Assembly (NCBI RefSeq): GCF_000499785.1
Contig: NZ_HG726020.1
Coordinates: forward strand, 1,096,316 to 1,160,315
DNA from: Bacteroides neonati
GTDB taxonomy: Bacteria; Bacteroidota; Bacteroidia; Bacteroidales; Bacteroidaceae
DNA length: 64,000 nucleotides
Direction of reading: 5' to 3'
In this document: one piece after another, positions 7,804 to 18,961 of the stretch
Layout of the letters: every line of letters begins with the position of its first letter
Position numbering within the stretch: the first letter of the stretch is position 1
Program-made: the position numbers and the translations under genes
The notes under the pieces: generated by a model
Databases searched by the model: none
What the model was told of the DNA's origin: nothing
Seen by the model: the letters and a program-made list of their open reading frames with translations, nothing else

Positions 7804-8254
7804 GAACAACAAGAAGAAAAACGAGGGTCAGACCGACTTTTCCTATTACGGTCTGTACCTGCTGGACTATCTCCGCACGAACAAGTTTGAACAGGCTGAC
7901 GACACCGCTTTCATACGGGAACGGGCCGACCGTGCCGCCGAAACGTATGAGAGGGCACGGCTTGAAGGCTATCCCGCCGATGGTGCGCAGGAACTGGCGA
8001 TGGACACGCTGCTGCGCGGGCTGCATTATTCCCGTTACGCCATCCTCCGCGAAGTCGTGGAAAACGAGTTTGCCGATGAAGTGCCGGAAGAGAAGCGTGA
8101 AGCCTTTGTCCTGAAACTGCTGCCGCTTGTCGGCAACGTGTTCTCCGTCTATGACCTCTCGGATGACAATTTCGCCCTGTCTTCCGATTACGACCTGCTC
8201 TACACGGAGCTGACGGGAGCAACCGTCCTTTACTTAGACGAATATGGCGTTTAA
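7802..8254 (+). CDS. DUF1896 family protein
   Basis: 150 residues from ATG 7802; the frame is open farther upstream but the 23-bp leader repeat marks this start. It is acidic and helical (for example [20 protein letters not shown]), without catalytic motifs. DUF1896 proteins are found almost only next to the large methylase-helicase gene of Bacteroidetes conjugative transposons. Here the two coding regions overlap by 11 bp, so translation is probably coupled and the products may act together. Function unknown. Confidence 0.82.
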   Translation: MNNKKKNEGQTDFSYYGLYLLDYLRTNKFEQADDTAFIRERADRAAETYERARLEGYPADGAQELAMDTLLRGLHYSRYAILREVVENEFADEVPEEKREAFVLKLLPLVGNVFSVYDLSDDNFALSSDYDLLYTELTGATVLYLDEYGV

Positions 8255-11200
8255 CCGCAAACAGAAACTGCGGGACAACATCGAGGCGATACGGACGGCA
8301 TTCATCCTTGACAGGGAAAATAGGACAGCGACAACCGAAGAGCGTGCCATACTTCAAAGGTACTGCGGTTTCGGCGGTCTGAAATGTATCCTCAACCCTG
8401 CAAAGGAACTGACGGATGCCGTCCGGTGGGCGAAATCCGACCTCGAACTGTTCGCCCCGACGGTGGAGCTGCACAGGCTTATCCGTGAGAACAGCAAGGA
8501 CGAAACAGAGTACAAGCGGTTTGTGGATTCGCTGAAAGCGTCCGTGCTGACCGCTTTCTACACCCCCAAAGAGATAACCGACACCATCGCGGACGTGCTG
8601 GCAGATTACAGCGTCCGCCCCGCCCGTATGCTCGAACCGTCGGCAGGTGTCGGCGTGTTCGTGGATTCCATGCTGCGGCACAGCCCCAATGCGGATGTGA
8701 TGGCTTTCGAGAAGGATCTGCTCACGGGTACAATCTTGAGGCATCTCTATCCCGACCAGAAAATGCGCACCTGCGGTTTTGAGAAAATCGAAAGACCGTT
8801 CAACAATTATTTCGACTTGGCGGTGTCCAACATTCCGTTCGGTGACATTGCCGTGTTCGACGCGGAGTTTCAGCGGAGCGACTCTTTCGGCAGACGCTCC
8901 GCCCAGAAAACCATCCACAACTATTTCTTTCTCAAAGGACTGGATGCCGTGCGTGACGGCGGTATCGTGGCGTTCATCACCTCGCAAGGGGTATTGAATA
9001 GCACCAAGACCTCCGTGCGTAACGAGCTGTTCAGTCAGGCCAATCTGGTATCCGCGATACGCCTGCCCAACAACCTGTTCACGGACAACGCGGGCACGGA
9101 GGTGGGCAGTGACCTGATTGTCCTGCAAAAGAACCTCAGCAAGAAGGAAATGTCGCAGGACGAGCGGCTGATGACCGTGATACAGACGGACACGAAAACC
9201 GCCCTGACCGACAACGCCTATTTCATCCACCACCCGGAACGCATCGTGCATACGATGGCGAAACTTGACACAGACCCCTACGGGAAGCCCGCTATGGTTT
9301 ATCTGCACGAGGGCAAGGCAGCAGGCATCGCCGGGGATTTGCGCCGTATGCTCGACGAGGATTTCCATTACAGGCTTGCCATGCGCTTGTATTCGGGTTC
9401 AATCCGGCAGGCAGGAACGGAAGAAAAAGTTGCCGTTCAAAATAAAGTAGAGCGTCCTGCCATAAAATTGGAAACAGTATCCTCGGCGCAGACGGTGGAA
9501 ACTCCGACAGAAAAGCCGCAACCCGCAGATGAAAAGCCGGAGATAGAACCGCGCCCGCAATATTCCGCAGGCGTGCAGCTCACCCTGCTTGACCTCTGGG
9601 GGATGACGGAAGAGGTCAGCCAACCGAAAACCTCCAAAAAGAAAAAGACGGTGAAAAAGGCAGTTACGGCAAAGTCCACTCCGCCCAAACCGAAAGTCAC
9701 GGTTACACCGACAGCTCCAACTGCAAAACCCGCAATGGAGAATAAGGAGGTGAAAGCGGAGAACACCGCCAAGCCTGCCGACCCGGACGACATCTATGCC
9801 ACACTGGACTGGGATACCAATCCTCCCATCAACGGTTTCTATGAAATGATGATGGGTTTGACGCCGGAGCGTAGGAAAGAACTTCGGGAACTGGCAAGGC
9901 AGCATAACGAGAAACAAGTGGCGGAAAAGACGGAAGTGAAAGCCGTGCCGGAAACTTCCCGTGAGCAGCCACGACAGGAGGAAACACAGCCGGAGGCAGT
10001 CGCCGCACCTGCCGTTACAGATACCCCATCGGAAGCGGTGGGGACTTTCCTTTTCCCCGACATCGAAGCGGAAAAGCCGAAGGAGGAAGTCGTGGACCTT
10101 TCTCCGCGTGCCTACCACCGCACGCCGGAGATGCACCTGCGCGAAGGGTCGCTGGTGGCTGACCGGGGGCGTCATAACATCGGCTACCTGAAAGACATCA
10201 CGCCATACGGGGCGACATTCCAGCCGCTCGACCTGAAAGGATACCAGAAGGAAAAGGCGTTGTTGTATGTGTCGCTGCGTGACGCCTACGAGCGTCTGTA
10301 CCGTTATGAATCGCTCCGGCGCGAGGCAAATGTTCCGTGGCGAGAGCATCTGAATACCTGTTACGATGAGTTTGTCATGCGCTACGGCAACCTCAACGCC
10401 AAGCAGAACGTGAAGTTAGTGATGATGGATGCGGGCGGGCGCGACATCCTTTCGCTGGAACGGATGGAAAACGGAAAGTTCGTCAAGGCGGACATCTTCG
10501 AGCATCCTGTTTCCTTCGCGGTGGAGAGCCATGCCAACGTAGGCTCTCCCGAAGAAGCCCTGTCTGCGTCGCTCAACAAATATGGTACGGTCAATCTCGA
10601 CTATATGCGGGAGATAACCGACAGCACGGCGGAGGATTTGCTCACTGCCCTGCAAGGGCGCATCTACTACAATCCGCTCGTGACCGGTTACGAAATCAAA
10701 GACCGTTTCATCGCCGGAAATGTCATAGAGAAAGCGGAACGCATAGAGGCATGGATGGGTGACAATCCCGAAAATGAGCGTATGCCGGAGGTGAAGCAGG
10801 CGTTGGAGGCTCTGAAAGATGCCGAGCCGCAGCGCATCGCCTTCGAGGATCTGGACTTCAATTTCGGGGAACGCTGGATTCCGACGGGTGTCTATGCCGC
10901 CTACATGAGCCGGCTGTTCGACACGGAGGTGAAAATCGCCTATTCCGCAAGCATGGACGAGTTTTCGGTGGTGTGCGGCTACCGCACCATGAAAATCACG
11001 GACGAGTTTCTGGTGAAGGGGTATTACCGGAACTATGACGGTATGCACCTCCTAAAACACGCCCTGCACAACACCTGCCCTGACATGATGAAGTCCATCG
11101 GCAAGGACGAGCATGGCAACGACATCAAGATGCGCGACAGCGAGGGAATACAACTCGCCAACGCCAAGATTGACGAGATACGAAACGGCTTCTCCGAATG

Positions 11201-14060
11201 GCTCGAAGAGCAGTCGCCGCAGTTCAAGGAGCGGCTTGTGACGATGTATAACCGCAAGTTCAACTGTTTCGTGCGCCCGCGCTACGACGGCTCCCATCAG
11301 ACCTTTCCCGACCTCAACCTGAAAGGGCTGGCAAGCCGGGGTATCAAGAGCGTCTATCCCTCACAGATGGATTGCGTCTGGATGTTGAAACAGAACGGCG
11401 GCGGAATTTGCGACCACGAGGTGGGAACCGGTAAGACGCTGATAATGTGCATCGCCGCGCATGAGATGAAGCGTCTGAATTTGGCACACAAGCCGATGAT
11501 TATCGGGCTGAAAGCCAACGTTGCGGAGATTGCAGCCACCTATCAGGCGGCATATCCCAACGCACGTATTCTGTACGCTTCGGAGAAGGACTTTTCGACC
11601 GCCAACCGTGTGCGCTTCTTCAATAATATAAAGAACAACGACTACGATTGCGTCATCATGTCGCACGACCAGTTCGGCAAGATACCGCAGTCGCCGGAAT
11701 TGCAGCAGCGCATCCTGCAAGCAGAGCTTGACACGGTGGAGGAAAACCTCGAAGTGCTACGGCAGCAGGGAAAGAACGTGTCGCGGGCGATGCTGAAAGG
11801 ATTGGAGAAGCGCAAGCACAACCTTGAAGCGAAGCTGGAGAAGGTGGAACACGCCATAAAGTCACGCACGGACGACGTGGTGGATTTCAAGCAGATGGGC
11901 ATCGACCACATCTTCATAGATGAGAGCCACCAGTTCAAGAATCTGACTTTCAACACGCGCCACGACCGTGTGGCGGGATTGGGAAACAGCGAGGGAAGCC
12001 AGAAGGCACTTAACATGCTCTTTGCCATACGCACCATACAGGAGCGCACAGGAAAAGACTTGGGTGCGACCTTCCTCTCCGGCACGACTATCAGCAACTC
12101 ACTGACTGAATTGTACCTGCTGTTCAAGTACCTGCGCCCGAAGGAGCTGGAACGGCAGGACATAAGGTGTTTCGACGCTTGGGCGGCGATATTTGCCAAG
12201 AAGACGACGGATTTTGAATTTAACGTGACGAACAATGTGGTCCAGAAGGAGCGTTTCCGCTACTTCATCAAAGTGCCGGAGCTTGCCGCCTTCTATAATG
12301 AAATCACGGACTACCGCACGGCGGAGGATGTGGGCGTTGACCGTCCTGCCAAGAACGAGATACTGCACCATATACCGCCCACGCCGGAACAGGAGGACTT
12401 CATACAGAAACTGATGCAGTTCGCCAAGACGGGCGATGCCACCTTGTTGGGCAGGCTGCCGCTTTCGGAAACGGAAGAAAAGGCGAAGATGCTCATCGCC
12501 ACGGACTATGCCCGGAAAATGGCACTCGACATGCGCATGATAGACCCGAATTACGAAGATCATCCCGACAACAAAGCGAGTCACTGTGCCAAGATGATCG
12601 CGGAGTATTATCAAAAATACGACGCCCAGAAAGGCACGCAGTTCGTTTTCTCTGATTTGGGGACATACCAGCCGGGCGACGGGTGGAACGTCTATTCGGA
12701 AATCAAGCGCAAACTGACGGAGGACTACGGTATACCGCCAAGCGAGGTGCGCTTCATTCAGGAGTGCAAGACCGACAAGGCGCGGAAGGCGGTGATAGAC
12801 GCCATGAACGCCGGGACGGTGCGTGTGCTGTTCGGCTCTACCTCTATGCTCGGAACGGGTGTGAACGCCCAGAAACGGTGTGTGGCTATCCATCATCTCG
12901 ATACGCCGTGGCGACCGTCCGACTTGCAACAGCGTGACGGACGCGGAGTTAGGGCAGGTAATGAGATTGCCAAACATTTCGCCGGGAACAACGTGGATGT
13001 AATCATCTACGCGGTGGAGAAGTCACTGGACAGCTACAAGTTCAACCTCCTGCACTGCAAGCAGACTTTCATAAGCCAGCTCAAAAGCGGTGCGATGGGT
13101 GCGCGTACCATCGACGAGGGGGCAATGGACGAAAAATCGGGCATGAATTTCTCGGAATACATGGCGTTGCTCTCCGGCAATACCGACCTGTTGGACAAGG
13201 CGAAACTGGAAAAGCGGATCGCATCGCTCGAAGGGGAACGCAAGTCGTTCAACAAGGGCAAGCGTGATTCGGAGTTCAAGCTGGAGTCAAAGACCGGCGA
13301 GTTGCGCAACAACACGGCTTTCATAGATGCCATGACGGAGGACTGGAACCGCTTCCTGTCGGTGGTGCAGACCGACAAGGAGGGCAACCGCCTTAATATA
13401 ATAAAGGTGGACGGAGTGGATTCCGCCGATGAGAAGGTCATCGGAAAGCGTTTGCAGGAGATAGCCAAGAATGCCACGACCGGAGGGTTGTACACGCAGG
13501 TCGGTGAACTTTACGGTTTTCCGATAAAGGTGGTGAGCGAAAGGATACTCAAAGAGGGATTGGAGTTCACCGACAACCGCTTCGTGGTCGAGGGGAACTA
13601 CAAGTACACCTACAACAACGGGCATCTGGCGATGGCTGACCCGTTGGCCGCCGCCCGCAACTTCCTCAACGCGATGGAGAGGATACCCTCCATCATCGAC
13701 CAGTACAAGGCGAAGAACGAGGTGCTGGAGATGGAGATACCGCAGTTACAGGAGATAGCGGGTAAGGTGTGGAAGAAGGAGGACGAGCTGAAGCAGTTGA
13801 AGTCCGAACTTGCCGCCCTTGACCGAAAAATTCAGCTGGAGCTTGCGCCACCCACGCCCGAAGTCGCAGAAAAGGAGAATGAAGGGCAACAGCTCAAGCC
13901 GGAAGCGGAAGATGTGAGGAACAGGCAGGCGCAATATCCCGAAAATGCACCGCCGCAGATACGCAGTCCGGCGGATAGTATCGTTGCCAACCATGTCATA
14001 ATCGGGCGTCCGGGACTGTATGCCAAGGAGGAAACCCGGTCCAAAGGATTGAAAATATAA
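8244..14060 (+). CDS. Giant N6-methylase-fold / SNF2-helicase fusion, DarB-like
   Basis: 1938 residues. The N-terminal part has a Rossmann methyltransferase fold: motif [11 protein letters not shown] at 130-139 and motif IV as SNIPFG (N196), a variant of NPPF. Residues about 385-620 are a Pro/Lys/Glu-rich linker. The second half is a superfamily 2 helicase: Walker A VGTGKT with K1064, DESH at 1226-1229, a GTTISNS motif III, and motif [13 protein letters not shown] with arginines R1564 and R1567. Coiled coil follows (about 1640-1700 and 1810-1860). No nuclease or target-recognition domain is visible. The order methylase, linker, helicase resembles phage P1 DarB, which is packaged and protects DNA from type I restriction, so protection of the transferred strand in the recipient is a reasonable hypothesis. 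Single uninterrupted frame; the codon use matches the tra genes. Confidence 0.88.
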   Translation: MAFNRKQKLRDNIEAIRTAFILDRENRTATTEERAILQRYCGFGGLKCILNPAKELTDAVRWAKSDLELFAPTVELHRLIRENSKDETEYKRFVDSLKASVLTAFYTPKEITDTIADVLADYSVRPARMLEPSAGVGVFVDSMLRHSPNADVMAFEKDLLTGTILRHLYPDQKMRTCGFEKIERPFNNYFDLAVSNIPFGDIAVFDAEFQRSDSFGRRSAQKTIHNYFFLKGLDAVRDGGIVAFITSQGVLNSTKTSVRNELFSQANLVSAIRLPNNLFTDNAGTEVGSDLIVLQKNLSKKEMSQDERLMTVIQTDTKTALTDNAYFIHHPERIVHTMAKLDTDPYGKPAMVYLHEGKAAGIAGDLRRMLDEDFHYRLAMRLYSGSIRQAGTEEKVAVQNKVERPAIKLETVSSAQTVETPTEKPQPADEKPEIEPRPQYSAGVQLTLLDLWGMTEEVSQPKTSKKKKTVKKAVTAKSTPPKPKVTVTPTAPTAKPAMENKEVKAENTAKPADPDDIYATLDWDTNPPINGFYEMMMGLTPERRKELRELARQHNEKQVAEKTEVKAVPETSREQPRQEETQPEAVAAPAVTDTPSEAVGTFLFPDIEAEKPKEEVVDLSPRAYHRTPEMHLREGSLVADRGRHNIGYLKDITPYGATFQPLDLKGYQKEKALLYVSLRDAYERLYRYESLRREANVPWREHLNTCYDEFVMRYGNLNAKQNVKLVMMDAGGRDILSLERMENGKFVKADIFEHPVSFAVESHANVGSPEEALSASLNKYGTVNLDYMREITDSTAEDLLTALQGRIYYNPLVTGYEIKDRFIAGNVIEKAERIEAWMGDNPENERMPEVKQALEALKDAEPQRIAFEDLDFNFGERWIPTGVYAAYMSRLFDTEVKIAYSASMDEFSVVCGYRTMKITDEFLVKGYYRNYDGMHLLKHALHNTCPDMMKSIGKDEHGNDIKMRDSEGIQLANAKIDEIRNGFSEWLEEQSPQFKERLVTMYNRKFNCFVRPRYDGSHQTFPDLNLKGLASRGIKSVYPSQMDCVWMLKQNGGGICDHEVGTGKTLIMCIAAHEMKRLNLAHKPMIIGLKANVAEIAATYQAAYPNARILYASEKDFSTANRVRFFNNIKNNDYDCVIMSHDQFGKIPQSPELQQRILQAELDTVEENLEVLRQQGKNVSRAMLKGLEKRKHNLEAKLEKVEHAIKSRTDDVVDFKQMGIDHIFIDESHQFKNLTFNTRHDRVAGLGNSEGSQKALNMLFAIRTIQERTGKDLGATFLSGTTISNSLTELYLLFKYLRPKELERQDIRCFDAWAAIFAKKTTDFEFNVTNNVVQKERFRYFIKVPELAAFYNEITDYRTAEDVGVDRPAKNEILHHIPPTPEQEDFIQKLMQFAKTGDATLLGRLPLSETEEKAKMLIATDYARKMALDMRMIDPNYEDHPDNKASHCAKMIAEYYQKYDAQKGTQFVFSDLGTYQPGDGWNVYSEIKRKLTEDYGIPPSEVRFIQECKTDKARKAVIDAMNAGTVRVLFGSTSMLGTGVNAQKRCVAIHHLDTPWRPSDLQQRDGRGVRAGNEIAKHFAGNNVDVIIYAVEKSLDSYKFNLLHCKQTFISQLKSGAMGARTIDEGAMDEKSGMNFSEYMALLSGNTDLLDKAKLEKRIASLEGERKSFNKGKRDSEFKLESKTGELRNNTAFIDAMTEDWNRFLSVVQTDKEGNRLNIIKVDGVDSADEKVIGKRLQEIAKNATTGGLYTQVGELYGFPIKVVSERILKEGLEFTDNRFVVEGNYKYTYNNGHLAMADPLAAARNFLNAMERIPSIIDQYKAKNEVLEMEIPQLQEIAGKVWKKEDELKQLKSELAALDRKIQLELAPPTPEVAEKENEGQQLKPEAEDVRNRQAQYPENAPPQIRSPADSIVANHVIIGRPGLYAKEETRSKGLKI

Positions 14061-14089
14061 CCTAAGGAATTTTATCTGAAGTATTAATA

Positions 14090-14181
14090 AGGGCTATCCC
14101 AAAAGGTCTAAAAGTAAATTTTATCCTTTCTGCAAGTATCTATAGGATGGCAACTGCATTTTTTTCTTTTTGGGCAGCCCT
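14090..14181. mobile_element. 92-bp miniature inverted-repeat element between the helicase gene and tetQ
   Basis: The ends are imperfect inverted repeats (AGGGCTATCCCAAAAG at left, AGGGCTGCCCAAAAAG read from the right). The element is flanked by TA on both sides (14088-14089 and 14182-14183), and the flanks TTAA TA / TA TTAA would rejoin to a palindromic site. TA duplication and this size suggest a MITE of an IS630/mariner-type transposon. There is no coding capacity. It marks the junction between the GC-rich excision module and the AT-richer tetQ module. Confidence 0.6.
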
Positions 14182-14183
14182 TA

Positions 14184-14550
14184 TTAAAATTTATTCTTAT
14201 TTTAGGTTATATACATTCATGTCCATTTATGTAAAAAATTCCTGCTGACCTTGTTTATGTCTTGTCAGTCACCATTTGCAAAACCATATTTGACCCTCAA
14301 AGAGGCTGAATTTGATAAGTAACTTGCTACATACTCATAATAAGGAGCTAAATAGAACACGAATGGGAAATACACAAATGCTAAACTAAAGAAGATATTG
14401 GCCAAAATAAACGCTATACCGAGAGAGAAACTTGATTTTTCAACTTCCTAAAACGGTGTTGTTCAAACATTTCTACTTATTTGTACTTGCCAGTTGAACC
14501 TACGCTTCCCTAATAAAATGTCTATGGTAAAAAGTTAAAAAATCCTCCCA
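14184..14550. other. AT-rich non-coding stretch before the tetQ promoter
   Basis: No gene, clear promoter or strong hairpin is visible here. It may be residual DNA from acquisition of the tetQ module. Confidence 0.4.
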
Positions 14551-14552
14551 CT

Positions 14553-14583
14553 TTTGTTAGATATATTTTTTTGTGTAATTTTG
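14553..14583 (+). promoter_or_regulatory. Promoter of the tetQ-rteA-rteB operon
   Basis: TTTG at 14553-14556, a 19-bp spacer, and TAATTTTG at 14576-14583: an exact match to the Bacteroides consensus TTTG-N19-TAnnTTTG. The predicted start near 14588 gives a leader of about 130 bases to the tetQ ATG, the length reported for CTnDOT. Confidence 0.92.
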
Positions 14584-14591
14584 TAATCGTT

Positions 14592-14603
14592 ATGCGGCAG
14601 TAA
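14592..14603 (+). CDS. Three-residue leader peptide of tetQ (Met-Arg-Gln)
   Basis: ATG CGG CAG TAA, only a few bases from the predicted transcript start. Three possible leader peptides have been described in the CTnDOT tetQ leader, one of 3 and two of 16 residues; only the 3-residue one is needed for tetracycline control. The 16-residue frames are also visible here, from ATG 14647 and from GTG 14670, the latter in frame with tetQ. Confidence 0.75.
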   Translation: MRQ

Positions 14604-14706
14604 TAATATACATATTAATACGAGTTAGTAATCCTGTAGTTCTCATATGCTACGAGGAGGTATTAAAAGGTGCGTTTCGACAATGCATCTACTGTAGTAT
14701 ATTATT
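14602..14706 (+). promoter_or_regulatory. Translational attenuator (Hp1/Hp8 hairpin) of tetQ
   Basis: AATAATATAC at 14602-14611 pairs perfectly with GTATATTATT at 14697-14706. The loop between them is 85 bases, as reported for the Hp1-Hp8 hairpin of CTnDOT. The right arm lies just upstream of the tetQ ATG at 14718 and would hide its ribosome-binding region. Slowed translation of the leader peptide by tetracycline is thought to favour other pairings and open the tetQ start. Confidence 0.85.
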
Positions 14707-14717
14707 GCTTAATCCAA

Positions 14718-16643
14718 ATGAATATTATAAATTTAGGAATTCTTGCTCACATTGATGCAGGAAAAACTTCCGTAACCGAGAATCTGCTGTTTGCCAGTGG
14801 AGCAACGGAAAAGTGCGGCCGTGTGGATAATGGTGACACCATAACGGACTCTATGGATATAGAGAAACGTAGAGGAATTACTGTCCGGGCTTCTACGACA
14901 TCTATTATCTGGAATGGAGTGAAATGCAATATCATTGACACTCCGGGACACATGGATTTTATTGCGGAAGTGGAGCGGACATTCAAAATGCTTGATGGAG
15001 CAGTCCTCATCTTATCCGCAAAGGAAGGCATACAAGCGCAGACAAAGTTGCTGTTCAGTACTTTACAAAAGCTGCAAATCCCGACAATTATATTTATCAA
15101 TAAGATTGACCGTGCCGGTGTGAATTTGGAGCGTTTGTATATGGATATAAAAACAAATCTGTCGCAAGATGTCCTGTTTATGCAAACTGTTGTCGATGGA
15201 TCGGTTTATCCGGTTTGCTCCCAAACATATATAAAGGAAGAATACAAAGAATTTGTATGCAACCATGACGACGATATATTAGAACGATATTTGGCGGATA
15301 GCGAAATTTCACCGGCTGATTATTGGAATACGATAATCGCTCTTGTGGCAAAAGCCAAAGTCTATCCGGTGCTACATGGATCAGCAATGTTCAATATCGG
15401 TATCAATGAGTTGTTGGACGCCATTTCTTCTTTTATACTTCCTCCGGCATCAGTCTCAAACAGACTTTCAGCTTATCTCTATAAGATAGAGCATGACCCC
15501 AAAGGGCATAAAAGAAGTTTTCTTAAAATAATTGACGGAAGTCTGAGACTTCGAGACGTTGTAAGAATCAACGATTCGGAAAAATTCATCAAGATTAAAA
15601 ATCTAAAGACTATTTATCAGGGCAGAGAGATAAATGTTGATGAAGTGGGTGCCAATGATATCGCGATTGTAGAAGATATAGAAGATTTTCGAATCGGAGA
15701 TTATTTAGGTGCTAAACCTTGTTTGATTCAAGGATTATCTCATCAGCATCCCGCTCTCAAATCCTCCGTCCGGCCAAATAAGCCCGAAGAGAGAAGCAAG
15801 GTGATATCCGCTCTGAATACATTGTGGATTGAAGACCCGTCTTTGTCCTTTTCCATAAACTCATATAGTGATGAATTGGAAATCTCGTTATATGGTTTGA
15901 CCCAAAAGGAAATCATACAGACATTGCTGGAAGAACGATTTTCCGTAAAGGTCCATTTTGATGAGATCAAGACTATCTACAAAGAACGACCTATAAAAAA
16001 GGTCAATAAGATTATTCAGATCGAAGTACCACCCAACCCTTACTGGGCCACAATAGGGCTGACTCTTGAACCCTTACCGTTAGGGGCAGGGTTGCAAATC
16101 GAAAGTGACATCTCCTATGGTTATCTGAACCATTCTTTTCAAAATGCCGTTTTTGAAGGGATTCGTATGTCTTGCCAATCTGGTTTACATGGATGGGAAG
16201 TGACAGATCTGAAAGTAACTTTTACTCAAGCCGAGTATTATAGCCCGGTAAGTACACCTGCTGATTTCAGACAGCTGACCCCTTATGTCTTCAGGCTGGC
16301 TTTGCAACAGTCAGGTGTGGACATTCTCGAACCGATGCTCTGTTTTGAGTTGCAGATACCCCAAGTAGCGAGTTCCAAAGCTATTACAGATTTGCAAAAA
16401 CTGATGTCTGAGATTGAAGACATCAGTTGTAATAATGAGTGGTGTCATATTAAAGGGAAAGTTCCATTAAATACAAGTAAAGACTATGCCTCAGAAGTAA
16501 GTTCGTACACTAAGGGCTTAGGCATTTTTATGGTTAAGCCATGTGGGTATCAAATAACAAAAGACGGTTATTCTGATAATATCCGCATGAACGAAAAAGA
16601 TAAACTTTTATTCATGTTCCAAAAATCAATGTCATTAAAATAA
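14718..16643 (+). CDS. tetQ: Ribosomal protection protein TetQ (tetracycline resistance)
   Basis: 641 residues from ATG 14718; a GTG at 14670 behind AGGAGG would add 16 residues (the 657-residue annotation). It is an EF-G-like GTPase that removes tetracycline from the ribosome. G1 is AHIDAGKT (10-17), with the switch/G3 segment [10 protein letters not shown], and G4 FINKIDR. The EF-G domains II-V follow. First gene of the operon; its stop overlaps the rteA start by one base (TAATG), so rteA is translationally coupled. Base composition is more AT-rich than the flanking excision and tra genes, consistent with separate acquisition of this module. Confidence 0.98.
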
Positions 16644-18961
16644 TGGAGCGGTCAGGAAATTTCTATAAGGCAATACGGTTGGGATATATACTTATCTCCA
16701 TTCTTATCGGATGTATGGCATATAATAGCCTCTATGAATGGCAGGAGATAGAAGCATTAGAACTTGGCAATAAAAAAATAGACGAGCTCCGAAAAGAAAT
16801 AAACAATATCAATATTCAAATGATAAAATTTTCTCTATTGGGTGAAACAATACTGGAATGGAACGATAAAGATATCGAGCATTACCATGCACGGCGTATG
16901 GCAATGGACAGTATGCTCTGCCGTTTCAAGGCCACCTATCCAGCAGAGCGCATCGATAGTGTGCGCAGTCTTTTAGAGGATAAGGAACGACAGATGTTCC
17001 AGATAGTCCGGTTAATGGATGAACAACAATCTATTAACAAGAAGATAGCCAATCAAATTCCGGTTATTGTACAGAAAAGTGTGCAGGAACAGTCCAAAAA
17101 GCCAAAACGAAAAGGTTTCTTAGGCATATTCGGCAAAAAAAAGGAAGTAACTCCAGCAGTATCAACCACTATCCTTCATTCGGTCAATAGAAACGTAATC
17201 AGCGAACAGAAAGTGCAGGATCGCCAATTGTCGGAACAAGCCGACAGCCTTGCAGCTCGTAATGCAGAACTTAACAGACAACTGCAAGAATTGATTTGCC
17301 AAATAGAAGAAAAGGTACAAACCGAACTGCAAAGCCGGGAAAACGAAATAGTTGCCATGCGTGAAAAGTCATTTATGCAAGTAGGCGGTTTAATGGGATT
17401 CGTTCTTCTATTGTTGTTAATTTCCTACATCATCATACATCGTGATGCAAAAAGCATTAAACAATACAAGCACAAGACAACTGATTTGATAAGGCAACTG
17501 GAACAATCCGTACAACGGAACGAGGCACTGATAACGTCAAGGAAGAAGGCGGTACATACTATCACCCATGAACTGCGCACACCGCTGACAGCAATAACAG
17601 GCTATGCCGGACTGATACGGAAAGAACAGTGTGAGGATAAGTCCGGGCAGTATATCCAAAACATACTGCAATCCTCCGACCGTATGCGGGATATGCTTAA
17701 CACTTTGCTTGACTTCTTCCGCCTGGACAACGGCAAGGAACAGCCCCGTCTGTCACCCTGCCGGATTTCAGCAATCACGCACACACTTGAAACGGAGTTC
17801 ATGCCTGTTGCCGTGAACAAAGGGCTGTCCTTGTCCGTGAAGACTGGACACGATGCCATTGTATTGACCGACAAAGAGCGAATAATACAAATCGGGAATA
17901 ACCTGCTGTCAAACGCTGTCAAGTTCACAGAAGAAGGCGGTGTTTCTTTGATTACTGAATATGATAATGGAGTTCTGACACTGGTCGTTGAAGATACAGG
18001 TACAGGCATGACAGAAGAGGAACAGAAACAAGCGTTCGGTGCGTTTGAACGTCTATCAAATGCCGCCGCAAAGGAGGGTTTCGGGCTTGGGCTTGCCATA
18101 ATGCGTAATATTGTGTCGATGCTTGGCGGAACAATCCGTTTAGACAGCAAGAAAGGGAAAGGCAGTCGTTTCACAGTTGAAATTTCTATGCAGGAAGCTG
18201 AAGAACAGCTTGGATATACAAGCAATACACCTGTTTATCATAACAATAAATTCCATGATGTTGTCGCCATTGACAATGATGAGGTATTACTTCTGATGCT
18301 GAAAGAGATGTATTCCCAAGAAGGAATACACTGCGACACTTGCACCGATGCTGCGGCACTGATGGAAATGATACGCCAGAAAGAATACAGCCTGTTGCTG
18401 ACAGACTTGAATATGCCCGATATAAACGGTTTCGAATTGCTGGAACTGTTGCGTTCGTCCAACGTGGGCAATTCACCAACAATCCCGGTGGTTGTGGCAA
18501 CCGCTTCGGGCAGTTGTAACAAAGGGGAACTATTGGCAAAAGGCTTTGCCGGATGCCTGTTCAAACCGTTCTCCATATCGGAACTGATGGAGGTTTCCGA
18601 CAGGTGTGCCATAAAAGCGACACCGGACGGGAAACCGGACTTTTCCGCCTTATTGTCCTATGGCAATGAAGCCGTCATGCTGGAAAAGTTGATAACTGAA
18701 ACAGAAAAGGAAATGCAGGCGGTACGGGATGCAGCAAAAGAAAAAGACCTGCAAAAGCTGGATTCCCTGATCCACCACCTGCGCAGTTCGTGGGAGGTGC
18801 TCCGTGCCGACCAACCGCTGAATGTACTTTACGGATTGCTTCGTGGCGATGCTCTCCCGGATGGTGAAGCGTTAAGCCATGCCGTGACTGCCGTGCTGGA
18901 TAAGGGAGTGGAAATAATACGGTTGGCAGAAGAGGAAAGGAGAAAATACGAAGATGAATAA
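16643..18961 (+). CDS. rteA: RteA, membrane hybrid sensor histidine kinase
   Basis: 772 residues. Transmembrane segments at about 11-30 and 247-268 flank a mostly helical, presumably periplasmic sensor with coiled-coil stretches. Then HisKA with H309 in HTITHELRTPL, HATPase with N box LLSNAVKF and G boxes VEDTGTGM and GFGLGLAIM, and a receiver with phosphoacceptor D588 in LLTDLNMPD. The last 120 residues include a helical HPt-like segment (SLIHHLRSSWEVL). It phosphorylates RteB, and the pair is essential for tetracycline-stimulated transfer. It overlaps rteB by 8 bp. The signal sensed is unknown. Confidence 0.95.
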   Translation: MERSGNFYKAIRLGYILISILIGCMAYNSLYEWQEIEALELGNKKIDELRKEINNINIQMIKFSLLGETILEWNDKDIEHYHARRMAMDSMLCRFKATYPAERIDSVRSLLEDKERQMFQIVRLMDEQQSINKKIANQIPVIVQKSVQEQSKKPKRKGFLGIFGKKKEVTPAVSTTILHSVNRNVISEQKVQDRQLSEQADSLAARNAELNRQLQELICQIEEKVQTELQSRENEIVAMREKSFMQVGGLMGFVLLLLLISYIIIHRDAKSIKQYKHKTTDLIRQLEQSVQRNEALITSRKKAVHTITHELRTPLTAITGYAGLIRKEQCEDKSGQYIQNILQSSDRMRDMLNTLLDFFRLDNGKEQPRLSPCRISAITHTLETEFMPVAVNKGLSLSVKTGHDAIVLTDKERIIQIGNNLLSNAVKFTEEGGVSLITEYDNGVLTLVVEDTGTGMTEEEQKQAFGAFERLSNAAAKEGFGLGLAIMRNIVSMLGGTIRLDSKKGKGSRFTVEISMQEAEEQLGYTSNTPVYHNNKFHDVVAIDNDEVLLLMLKEMYSQEGIHCDTCTDAAALMEMIRQKEYSLLLTDLNMPDINGFELLELLRSSNVGNSPTIPVVVATASGSCNKGELLAKGFAGCLFKPFSISELMEVSDRCAIKATPDGKPDFSALLSYGNEAVMLEKLITETEKEMQAVRDAAKEKDLQKLDSLIHHLRSSWEVLRADQPLNVLYGLLRGDALPDGEALSHAVTAVLDKGVEIIRLAEEERRKYEDE

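Noticed and set aside
8244-14060. Type ISP or BREX-like restriction-modification protein
   Set aside because: No nuclease domain and no target-recognition domain are visible, and methylase motif IV is altered; a DarB-like antirestriction role fits better.
14670-14717. TetQ start at GTG 14670 (657 residues)
   Set aside because: It has a good AGGAGG, but the 130-base leader and the Hp1/Hp8 attenuator studied in CTnDOT place the real start at 14718.
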